From the NCBI GenBank assembly GCA_003489395.1, contig DNMN01000014.1, positions 1-5,335 on the forward strand: 5,335 nucleotides of DNA, given 5' to 3'. Source of the stretch: Candidatus Yonathbacteria bacterium (GTDB taxonomy: Bacteria > Patescibacteriota > Minisyncoccia > Phycocordibacterales > UBA1550). The stretch's first letter is position 1. Each line of letters opens with the position of its first letter. The position numbers and the translations under genes were made by a program. The notes beneath the pieces are model-generated. The model was not told the DNA's origin, ran no database searches, and saw nothing but the letters and a program-made list of their open reading frames with translations. Shown piece by piece: positions 1 through 5,335 of this stretch.

Positions 1-1946
1 TGCTTCAAAATACGAGACTTTGGATCCATTGTAGTTTCCCATAGTTCCTCTGGGTTCATTTCTCCGAGACCCTTGTAGCGCTGGAGAGAAACCTTTGGTG
101 TGCGCTTTGCTCCTTTTGTCTCTTCGGCTTCTGCCATTTCTGCCTCGGTACCCTCTTCCCTGTTCTCCCCTTCAGCCTCCTCAACAACCTCTAGCAAACT
201 AATATCCTTGCCGAGAAATGCAATCTTCTCCTCTTCGCTGTACGCATAGCTAATCTCCTTTCCGCGTTTGATTTTGTAAAGTGGCGGTTGAGCAATATAA
301 ATATATCCGCCCTCAATAACTTTTTTGAAGTAACGATAAAAAAGAGTGAGCAGAAGTGCGCGAATATGCGCGCCGTCCACGTCCGCGTCGGTTGCGATGA
401 TAATTTTGTGATAGCGAAGCTTTGACATATCAAACACATCACCAATACCAACTCCGAGCGCAATCACGAGCGACTTGATTTCATTGGACTCAAGCATGCG
501 GTCCAAGCGCGCGCGTTCCACGTTCAAAATCTTACCCTTGAGCGGGAGAATCGCCTGCGTCTTTCTGTCACGACCTTGCTTTGACGAACCGCCCGCTGAA
601 TCTCCCTCTACAATGAATAGTTCAGAATCCTCTGCTTTGTTGGACTGGCAGTCTGCAAGCTTGCCCGGGAGAGTAAGGCCTTCAAGCGCTCCTTTACGGA
701 GCACGCTGTCCTTTGCGGCCTTTGCGGCCTTGCGAGCGCGAAGCGCGAGTATAACCTTGTTCACGATGGAACGCGCATCATCTGGGTTCTCCTCCATGAA
801 GAGGCCAAGCGCTTCTCCAAAAACTTTTTCCACGGCACCGCGCGCTTCCACAGAGCCAAGCTTACCTTTTGTTTGTCCCTCAAACTGAATCTCACGCATC
901 TTTACCGAGATAGCGCATGTCAAACCCTCGCGTACGTCGTCCGCGGTAAAATTTTCGTCTGCATCTTTCAGAAAATTATTCTTTCTTGCGTAGTCGTTGA
1001 TGCGACGTGTGAGCGCTGTGCGAAAACCAGTCACGTGCGTTCCTCCCTCCATATTATAAATATTGTTTGCGAATGCAAGTTCGCGAGAAGAAATGTCATC
1101 AATATACTGAAATGCAACTTCCACCATCACGCTGTCCATTTCCTTTTCCACATAACAAATGTTTTTGTGCACAGGCTTTTGATGTTGATTGTAGAAACGC
1201 ACGAGCGACACAAGCCCGCCATCAAAGTAAAACGACATTGACGGAACCTCAAGCTGAAAATCCGCGAGGAAAACTTCGTTGTCCAATTTTAGCTTGTCTT
1301 CACTCTTGCGCGCGTCAATAATAACAATCTGAAGACCCTTCACGAGGTACGCCTGCTGGCGAAGATGGTTGATAATCTGATTCCAGTTCCAACCCATCTC
1401 TTTAAAGATGAGTTCGTCTGGCTCAAATGTAACAATAGTTCCACGGAACTTTGTAGTGCCAACTTTTTTTACGATTGCCTTTCTTTTTCCACGCTCGTAC
1501 TCCTGCATGTGAATAGCTCCATCGCGATGCACCTCTACTTTTGTATAGACAGAGAGCGCGTTTACCACAGATGCTCCAACACCGTGAAGTCCACCAGAAA
1601 CTTTGTAGCTCGTGCCTTCAAACTTTCCACCGGCGTGGAGCGTGGTCATAATAGTTTCAAGCGCGGAAACTTTTGTCTTTGTGTGAATGTCTGTAGGAAT
1701 ACCACGACCATTGTCCACCACACGAACTCTGTTCCCCGGAAGAAGAGCCACTTCAATATGATCCGCGAAACCACCCATCGCCTCGTCGCGCGAGTTGTCA
1801 AAAATCTCCCAGATAAGGTGGTGGAGACCCTCGGGCCCAGTGGACCCGATGTACATACCGGGGCGCTTGCGCACAGGCTCAAGCCCCTCAAGGACGACGA
1901 TGTCCTCTGCTCCGTAACCCTGTGTTTTTTCGTCTTTTTTGGCCAT
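1..1946 (-). CDS. gyrB: DNA gyrase subunit B, C-terminus cut by window edge
   Basis: ATP-dependent type IIA topoisomerase subunit that, with GyrA, introduces negative supercoils in the cytoplasm. The frame is open for 648 codons from the ATG at 1944-1946 to the left edge. The GHKL ATPase domain shows RPGMYIGS (residues 28-35), the Mg-binding Asn in FDNSRDEA (N51), DNGRGIP with the ATP-contacting Asp (D78), and GGLHGVGASVVNALS (118-132). The TOPRIM domain has EGDSAGG (catalytic E447), the gyrase-type QAILPLKGKILNVE, and DADVDGAHIR (metal-binding D520, D522, D524). The family signature QRYKGLGEMNP begins at Q622, and only about 45-50 C-terminal residues should be missing. The QAILPLKGKILN form favours GyrB over ParE. 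A Glu-rich insertion (about residues 586-609) precedes QRYKGLGE. No strong Shine-Dalgarno is visible; the leader is A/T-rich. The start is fixed by alignment of RPGMYIGS about 30 residues in. Confidence 0.97.
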   Translation of the reverse strand, partial: MAKKDEKTQGYGAEDIVVLEGLEPVRKRPGMYIGSTGPEGLHHLIWEIFDNSRDEAMGGFADHIEVALLPGNRVRVVDNGRGIPTDIHTKTKVSALETIMTTLHAGGKFEGTSYKVSGGLHGVGASVVNALSVYTKVEVHRDGAIHMQEYERGKRKAIVKKVGTTKFRGTIVTFEPDELIFKEMGWNWNQIINHLRQQAYLVKGLQIVIIDARKSEDKLKLDNEVFLADFQLEVPSMSFYFDGGLVSLVRFYNQHQKPVHKNICYVEKEMDSVMVEVAFQYIDDISSRELAFANNIYNMEGGTHVTGFRTALTRRINDYARKNNFLKDADENFTADDVREGLTCAISVKMREIQFEGQTKGKLGSVEARGAVEKVFGEALGLFMEENPDDARSIVNKVILALRARKAAKAAKDSVLRKGALEGLTLPGKLADCQSNKAEDSELFIVEGDSAGGSSKQGRDRKTQAILPLKGKILNVERARLDRMLESNEIKSLVIALGVGIGDVFDMSKLRYHKIIIATDADVDGAHIRALLLTLFYRYFKKVIEGGYIYIAQPPLYKIKRGKEISYAYSEEEKIAFLGKDISLLEVVEEAEGENREEGTEAEMAEAEETKGAKRTPKVSLQRYKGLGEMNPEELWETTMDPKSRILK

Positions 1947-2000
1947 TTTTGTTAGGTATTTTTATTCAAAAAGAAAAAGCAACGGCGCTTTTATGTGTTA

Positions 2001-2030
2001 AGTATACCAAAATATCTTCTTTTTTGCTAA
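2001..2030 (-). promoter_or_regulatory. Probable gyrB promoter, extended -10 type
   Basis: On the minus strand TTAGCA (2025-2030; 4 of 6 matches to the sigma70-type -35) lies 18 bases before TATACT (2001-2006; 5 of 6 matches to TATAAT). A TG one base upstream gives the extended -10 motif TGGTATACT. Transcription would begin near 1994, leaving an A/T-rich leader of about 48 bases before the gyrB ATG. It is the best promoter-like sequence in the gap and is placed correctly, but it was found by eye only. Confidence 0.65.
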
Positions 2031-2041
2031 CATAAATTTGA

Positions 2042-2070
2042 TTGACAGCTCTCTAGATATATGTTTACAT
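2042..2070 (+). promoter_or_regulatory. Possible promoter for the small plus-strand gene
   Basis: A perfect TTGACA (2042-2047) is followed after 17 bases by TTACAT (2065-2070), a poor -10 (3 of 6 matches) helped by a TG at 2062-2063 in the extended -10 position. It would start transcription near 2077, at the left arm of the inverted repeat at 2075-2106, and give a leader of about 115 bases to the ATG at 2191. It lies back to back with the gyrB promoter; the two -35 boxes are 11 bases apart. The -35 is convincing and the -10 is not. Confidence 0.4.
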
Positions 2071-2074
2071 ACGT

Positions 2075-2106
2075 CTCTCAAGCAGTCTGTAAGAATTGCT
2101 TGAGAG
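2075..2106. repeat. 10-bp perfect inverted repeat in the divergent intergenic region
   Basis: CTCTCAAGCA (2075-2084) is repeated in inverse as TGCTTGAGAG (2097-2106), with a 12-base spacer. Further out, TACG (2070-2073) can pair with CGTA (2113-2116), so a longer interrupted stem is possible. It follows the putative plus-strand promoter and would form the 5' end of that transcript. No T-run follows on either strand, so it is not a standard terminator. A leader RNA hairpin or a protein-binding operator are both possible. Confidence 0.55.
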
Positions 2107-2180
2107 TAGCGTCGTAAATAGCAGACAATCAACAAAGGTGCCAACAAAAGCATTACATTGAATGTTCTTTTTCAACAAAC

Positions 2181-2185
2181 AAGGA
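2181..2185 (+). promoter_or_regulatory. Shine-Dalgarno site that sets the start of the 85-residue protein
   Basis: AAGGA ends five bases before the ATG at 2191. An in-frame TTG at 2158 would add 11 residues but has no such site upstream, so the ATG is preferred. It is the clearest ribosome binding site in the window. Confidence 0.65.
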
Positions 2186-2190
2186 AAAGT

Positions 2191-2448
2191 ATGAGCAAAG
2201 AGAAAAGTTGCATCACAATGAGGGGTACTCTGCCGAAACAAGAACTTAAGAAATTCTTTGAGCCATTCTGCAGTAGTCCAATTTGCAGTACAATTGTGTT
2301 TGAGTGTGTATCAGTAGATACAAACATGGCTCAGATTACATTAAAATCAAAAGGCACAATGTCATTTTTGCTTCCATACACCCTTGAATCTGGTCCTCTG
2401 CGAAAGTGGGGGCATCACTTCAAAAAAGAGACGCGAGTGAGCAACTAA
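2191..2448 (+). CDS. Hypothetical 85-residue protein, unrecognised
   Basis: I do not recognise this protein and assign no function. It is the only plus-strand gene I accept. Support comes from its context: an AAGGA ribosome binding site at ideal spacing, a promoter-like sequence about 120 bases upstream, no competing gene on the other strand, and a strong intrinsic terminator 22 bases after the stop. The product is small, basic at both ends (KQELKK near the N-terminus; RKWGHHFKKETR at the C-terminus) and has four cysteines (C7, C27, C32, C39), with C27 and C32 four residues apart. The central part, about residues 34-62, alternates hydrophobic and polar residues and may form beta strands. There is no signal peptide and no membrane segment. 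Codon use differs from its neighbours: it is poor in GCG/CGC-type codons and uses AGT and TCA for most serines. A start at TTG 2158 would give 96 residues. Confidence 0.6.
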   Translation: MSKEKSCITMRGTLPKQELKKFFEPFCSSPICSTIVFECVSVDTNMAQITLKSKGTMSFLLPYTLESGPLRKWGHHFKKETRVSN

Positions 2449-2469
2449 AACTACGCTCCGTCACAAATC

Positions 2470-2506
2470 AATCCTCTTAGATTTATCTAAGAGGATTTTG
2501 CTTTTT
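2470..2506 (+). terminator. Intrinsic terminator between convergent genes
   Basis: A 12-bp perfect stem (2470-2481 with 2486-2497, core ATCCTCTTAGA / TCTAAGAGGAT) closes a TTTA loop and runs into TTTTGCTTTTT (2496-2506). It lies 22 bases after the stop of the plus-strand small gene. The T-tract overlaps the stop codon (2505-2507) of the convergent minus-strand peptidase gene. Read on the minus strand the same stem is followed only by GATTTGTG, so it may work weakly in both directions but is oriented for the plus strand. Confidence 0.85.
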
Positions 2507-3035
2507 AGAAAATCGCCATTCTGCGCCACTTTGCGCGAAATATATTTATCGGAACATACAGGTTCTCTCCATCCCCACGCGATGCTGTGTCAGAATCGTG
2601 GTAATAAAATCCTGCCACCTCGCCACTCTCTTCCTCAAACCCCGTGAGTATGACCATATGAAATTTATCATCTTCTTCAAAATTCTTTACAGCGGACACG
2701 ATTACAGGTCGTCCAGAACGTAGCTCTGAAATCAAAAAATTAACCCCCTCTTCATTCAGTTCGTCGGGAGTATTTGACTCTGATTGTCGCCACTCATTGC
2801 GTGACAGTTTTACTCCGTACTGCCTGGCAAGAGCTACAAGTCCGTCGTGCTTCCAGCCATACTCTCCATGCGCGCCTATAGCGCACCCCTGCGCAATCAT
2901 TTCATCTAGAGTTGGCGCATGCTCACCCTTCGCTTCTAGAAGCATCTTCAAACACGCAACCCCGCACGCGCGCGGTCTCCACAATTCATCTGCAACATCT
3001 AGATATTGGGAATAGTATGGGACAGAAATTTTCAT
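2505..3035 (-). CDS. C39-like papain-fold cysteine peptidase (C39_2 type), 176 residues
   Basis: Probably a papain-fold cysteine peptidase or related hydrolase of the C39-like (peptidase C39_2) group; the substrate is unknown. The N-terminus VPYYSQYLD supplies the typical oxyanion-hole Gln (Q10). RACGVACLKMLL follows, with the likely nucleophile C24 just before a helix. A late FHMVILTGF gives the His (H126), and YYHDSD gives the Asp (D147), in the usual order and spacing for the fold. Length fits a single bare catalytic domain. There is no signal peptide, membrane segment or ABC-transporter portion, so it is not a bacteriocin-processing C39 transporter and appears cytoplasmic unless exported by another route. 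The ATG at 3033-3035 puts the motif at the normal N-terminal distance. The gene lies 59 bases after pheT in the same direction, behind a 21-bp hairpin whose 3' arm holds the only Shine-Dalgarno-like sequence. Family is fairly sure; enzymatic role is inferred. Confidence 0.82.
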   Translation of the reverse strand: MKISVPYYSQYLDVADELWRPRACGVACLKMLLEAKGEHAPTLDEMIAQGCAIGAHGEYGWKHDGLVALARQYGVKLSRNEWRQSESNTPDELNEEGVNFLISELRSGRPVIVSAVKNFEEDDKFHMVILTGFEEESGEVAGFYYHDSDTASRGDGENLYVPINIFRAKWRRMAIF

Positions 3036-3047
3036 AATATATAATTA

Positions 3048-3093
3048 CCTTTCCCAGCAAATTCTCGCGATAGCGAGAATTTGCTGGGAAAGG
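3048..3093 (-). repeat. Perfect 21-bp hairpin between pheT and the C39-like gene
   Basis: The arms at 3048-3068 and 3073-3093 are perfectly complementary over 21 bp around a GATA (TATC on the minus strand) loop. The hairpin starts two bases after the pheT stop on the minus strand. Its 3' arm ends in GGGAAAGG, the only Shine-Dalgarno-like sequence for the next gene, 12 bases before its ATG. After the stem comes TAATTATATATT, not a T-run, so it is a poor classical terminator. It could be an attenuating or mRNA-stabilising intercistronic hairpin, one that hides the ribosome binding site, or a copy of a dispersed palindromic repeat. The structure is certain; the role is inferred. Confidence 0.85.
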
Positions 3094-3094
3094 A

Positions 3095-5335
3095 TTATCG
3101 CACCTCTAGGTCTTTTGCTAAAAGTTTTGCGGTGATGTGCGACATCACTTCGTTTACTTCCACAAATGAAAGTGTGCGTTCTTGCGACTGAAACACGAGG
3201 TTAAATGCGTAGGAAGTTTTTGAGTCTTTTGTAAACACATCAAAGAGTCTGTCGCGAACAAGAAGCTCAGTCCCCTCCGCTCTAATGATTTTAACAATTT
3301 CATCTTTTGTTACATTTGCGGGTGCCCACATTGCGATATCGCGAAGCACAAACGGGTACGCGGAAATTCTCTTGTAAGGAGCGCTTGCTGATGATGAAAT
3401 TAGCGGTTCATATTTACCGCTTTCAATTTTGCGCACAGGAAGCGGACATTCCCACACACTCCCCTCTTCACCCCAAGAAACGGGAGCACCGAGAGCTTCT
3501 TCAACCGCTTTATGCGCTTGATGTAAAATTTTGCGTTCCATCTCTTCCTTTGCGGACTGCTTCATACTTTTTGTAACATTCGCGCCCACAGAAATATGTA
3601 TAGACTCCTTTTCAGGCGCAAAAAATACGGTGCCAATTTCAAACATCAAAACCATATCCACACCGAGAAGAGGGGCATTGCGGGCATTGAATACGAGAGC
3701 CTCACTCATTCCATCTGTTAAATTATCACGGAGAAAATTAACTCCTTCTGCAATTGGATTTGCGAGCTCAACCTTCCCTTCCTTACGAAACGCATAAGTA
3801 AAAATCTCTGAAAACCCGAGCGACGCAAGAGTGTTGCGGGCGCGTTGCATCGCGTCGTAGACATCGTTGTGAACCGGAACAAAACCATCATCGGTAAGCT
3901 TTGCAACAGGGATTTTTTCATATCCTATTAATCGCACAACCTCTTCTGCAATATCCGCTGAAATGCGAATATCAAAACGCTCTGAGGGCGCAGTTACAGA
4001 AAATCGTTCTTCGTTGATTGAGGAAATTCGTCTTGCGCCTGTGATATTTTTGAAACGCGGACTGTCGGAAAGTTTTTCTATGAACACACCTCCGGCTTCG
4101 CCAACGCTTTTGTTGTAGCGTGAAGCATGCGCTATCATTCCGTCGCCCACATACACGCCCACGTGGTCAATCCCCTGCTCAGGTACCTTCGTTCCCTTCA
4201 TCCATTCAATGCTCTCGTGATATATCTCACTGCCTTCGTTTACTGAAAAAATAAGGTCTCCAACCTGAAGCGCACCAAGTGATACTTCTTCTCCGAATAC
4301 ATATTGATCCACCGACATACGTGGAATTTTTATTCCTGCTTCCAAATATAGATATGTGGCGAACCCAGAACAATCAAATTTATTTGGCGCGTCAAAACGT
4401 ACGCTAGCGCCATAAAAATATGGTGTGCCGACTAATTCCTTTGCGCGAAGCGCGATTTTTTCTGCGGGATTTTTAATTTTCTCGTACTCAAAACCAAGTG
4501 AGGTCAAGGTCCTCGATAGATCCTTTTCTGAATATGAAATACCCAGAGTGCGAGCGATATCGCCTGGAGACATGCTCACACGATACGGATTTGAAGGTCG
4601 CGGGTACACATCCACAATCTCCCCCGCTTTCGCTTCAGGAAAAATTTCAAGGAGAAGCTCTGTAGCGCGCTCCATTGCGATAGGCGCAATCTCCGGCGCG
4701 CGGTTATGCTCAAACCGACGAGATGAGTCCGTGCGAATATTTACAGAAGCGGATGCCTTGCGCACGAGCGCCGAATCAAAAGTTGCGGACTCTAGTACGA
4801 TAGTGTTTACATTTTCGCCAACGCCCGCATGCGCGCCTCCCTTTACACCGGCAATGGCGAGCGGTCTGCGTCCAAGACGTGAATTTGGTAATTCAGAGCC
4901 GTCAGCAATCACAAGCGTGCCTTCGGGAAGCGCGATATCTTTGCCATCGAGAGTTTCTATTTTCTCTCCTTTGTCCGAATTCCGAACAATAATTTTAATA
5001 TCGCCGTTTGAATCGCGAGAAAGTTTGTCGGCATCAAATGCGTGCATTGGTTGCCCGAGCTCAAGCATCACAAAGTTCGTCACATCCACGATTGCGTTTA
5101 TACTTCGCTGTCCAACAGCCTCCAGGGCCTCCTTGAGCCACACTGGTGACTCTCTGCCATCCACCCCCTCCACCACACGGCCGACGTATCTCAGGCATGC
5201 CTTGGGCTCACGTATCTCAACATTTAATTTAGATTTAATCTGGGACGTAGAAACTTTAGGGGAAAATACTTTTAGTTTTGCATCGCTAAACACAGAGACC
5301 TCGCGCGCGAGTCCAATGTACGAGAGCAGGTGCCC
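3095..5335 (-). CDS. pheT: Phenylalanyl-tRNA synthetase beta subunit with an internal NlpC/P60 domain, N-terminus cut by window edge
   Basis: Beta subunit of the cytoplasmic (alpha-beta)2 enzyme that charges tRNA-Phe; this subunit supplies editing and tRNA contacts. The frame enters at the right edge (746 codons visible) and already shows the family motif GHLLSYIGLAREVS, so a GTG at 5291-5293 is internal and the start lies outside. Numbering from the edge: the B3/B4 editing domain is about 50-250, with VVDVTNF-like INAIVDVTNFV, GQPMHAFD (94-101), PLAIAGVKGG and RTDSSRRFEHN. B5 is split into about 250-285 (DIARTLGI to LGFEYE) and 444-476 (FSVTAPSERFDI to IGYEKIP). The core follows with LASLGFSEIFTYAF and FEIGTVFF. 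The FDX-ACB anticodon-binding domain (about 654-746) has YPFVLRDIAMW and SYAFNLVFQSQERTL. Between the B5 halves lie about 155 residues of NlpC/P60 sequence. The usual HPGR-containing part of the core appears missing. pheS is normally upstream and would be off the window. Confidence 0.95.
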   Translation of the reverse strand, partial: GHLLSYIGLAREVSVFSDAKLKVFSPKVSTSQIKSKLNVEIREPKACLRYVGRVVEGVDGRESPVWLKEALEAVGQRSINAIVDVTNFVMLELGQPMHAFDADKLSRDSNGDIKIIVRNSDKGEKIETLDGKDIALPEGTLVIADGSELPNSRLGRRPLAIAGVKGGAHAGVGENVNTIVLESATFDSALVRKASASVNIRTDSSRRFEHNRAPEIAPIAMERATELLLEIFPEAKAGEIVDVYPRPSNPYRVSMSPGDIARTLGISYSEKDLSRTLTSLGFEYEKIKNPAEKIALRAKELVGTPYFYGASVRFDAPNKFDCSGFATYLYLEAGIKIPRMSVDQYVFGEEVSLGALQVGDLIFSVNEGSEIYHESIEWMKGTKVPEQGIDHVGVYVGDGMIAHASRYNKSVGEAGGVFIEKLSDSPRFKNITGARRISSINEERFSVTAPSERFDIRISADIAEEVVRLIGYEKIPVAKLTDDGFVPVHNDVYDAMQRARNTLASLGFSEIFTYAFRKEGKVELANPIAEGVNFLRDNLTDGMSEALVFNARNAPLLGVDMVLMFEIGTVFFAPEKESIHISVGANVTKSMKQSAKEEMERKILHQAHKAVEEALGAPVSWGEEGSVWECPLPVRKIESGKYEPLISSSASAPYKRISAYPFVLRDIAMWAPANVTKDEIVKIIRAEGTELLVRDRLFDVFTKDSKTSYAFNLVFQSQERTLSFVEVNEVMSHITAKLLAKDLEVR
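4010..4480 (-). other. NlpC/P60 cysteine-peptidase domain inserted in the B5 domain of PheT
   Basis: This stretch of the pheT frame (visible residues about 287-442) reads as a complete NlpC/P60 domain, a family that mostly cleaves cell-wall peptides, with some other amidase or acyltransferase members. It contains the entry helix AKELVGTPYFYGA, the nucleophile motif FDCSGFATYLY (C322, codon 4370-4372), IPRMSVDQY, LQVGDLIF, DHVGVYVGDG (H391, codon 4163-4165), MIAHAS (H403, codon 4127-4129) and the closing strand ITGARRISS. The His-to-His spacing of 12 matches that of E. coli Spr (MepS). The Cys-to-His distance, 69, is longer than in Spr because of an extra segment around YHESIEWMKGTKVPEQ. Both junctions stay in frame, with no stop or frameshift, and B5 sequence resumes with FSVTAPSERFDI. 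All three triad positions are intact, so activity is plausible but not shown. Confidence 0.9.

Noticed and set aside
191..463. Minus-strand open frames at 191-463 and 1646-1891
   Set aside because: They are in other frames of the same strand as gyrB and lie wholly inside it; their translations show no family motif.
712..735. Short tandem repeat TTTGCGGCC within gyrB
   Set aside because: It encodes the KAAKAA part of a lysine/alanine-rich helix (ALRARKAAKAAKDS) in the usual place of GyrB, so it is explained by coding sequence.
475..1955. Several long plus-strand open frames (475-888, 873-1241, 1067-1321, 1365-1955)
   Set aside because: They lie antisense to the continuous, motif-complete gyrB frame, overlap each other, and their translations are low-complexity or Cys/His-rich shadow sequence with no recognisable domain.
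2075..2106. Inverted repeat as an intrinsic terminator
   Set aside because: No T-run follows the stem on either strand, and no gene ends next to it.
2158..2190. TTG at 2158 as start of the small plus-strand protein
   Set aside because: No ribosome binding site precedes it, while the ATG at 2191 has AAGGA at good spacing.
2797..3921. Open frames opposite or inside the C39-like and pheT genes (2797-3015, 3307-3576, 3531-3797 plus; 3718-3921 minus)
   Set aside because: Each is covered by a gene with clear conserved motifs in another frame.
4010..4480. NlpC/P60 stretch as a separate gene, frameshift fusion or intein
   Set aside because: The frame is continuous through both junctions with no stop, and the stretch has NlpC/P60 motifs rather than the Cys start and His-Asn end of an intein. 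Flanking B5 halves match one interrupted domain.
5291..5293. GTG as the start of pheT
   Set aside because: The frame continues to the window edge with conserved PheT sequence (HLLSYIGLAREVS), so this codon is an internal Val.
1..5335. tRNA or rRNA genes, CRISPR arrays, insertion sequences, phage attachment sites
   Set aside because: None seen: no cloverleaf-like sequence, regularly spaced repeats, transposase motifs or terminal repeats on either strand by eye.

Overview
The window looks like a bacterial chromosome segment of about mid-40s % GC (judged by eye) that uses the standard genetic code. It carries three housekeeping or enzyme genes on the minus strand and one small orphan gene on the plus strand. 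GyrB with an acidic insertion, a divergent and trimmed PheT beta subunit, short intergenic gaps and weak Shine-Dalgarno sites fit a reduced-genome lineage such as Candidate Phyla Radiation/Patescibacteria (for example Parcubacteria). That assignment is an inference from protein style; no marker in the window proves it.

Layout. Positions 1-1946 (minus) hold almost all of gyrB, with its C-terminus cut by the left edge. Positions 1947-2190 are an intergenic region with a good extended -10 promoter for gyrB, a weaker promoter-like sequence facing the other way, and a perfect 10-bp inverted repeat. Positions 2191-2448 (plus) encode an unrecognised 85-residue protein with a clear Shine-Dalgarno site, followed by a strong intrinsic terminator (2470-2506). 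Positions 2505-3035 (minus) encode a 176-residue C39-like papain-fold cysteine peptidase. It lies just downstream of pheT (3095-5335, minus, 5' end beyond the right edge), separated by a perfect 21-bp hairpin.

The main discovery is inside pheT. A complete NlpC/P60 cysteine-peptidase domain, with its Cys-His-His triad intact, is inserted in frame in the middle of the B5 domain of the phenylalanyl-tRNA synthetase beta subunit. Recognisable PheT sequence resumes on both sides. The next gene in the same direction is a second papain-fold peptidase of a different family, with no signal peptide. The pair pheT(NlpC/P60)-C39 is therefore a candidate for an undescribed link between tRNA charging and a peptidase or amidase activity, or for neofunctionalised domains riding on an essential enzyme. 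How the genes work together beyond shared direction is not shown by the sequence.
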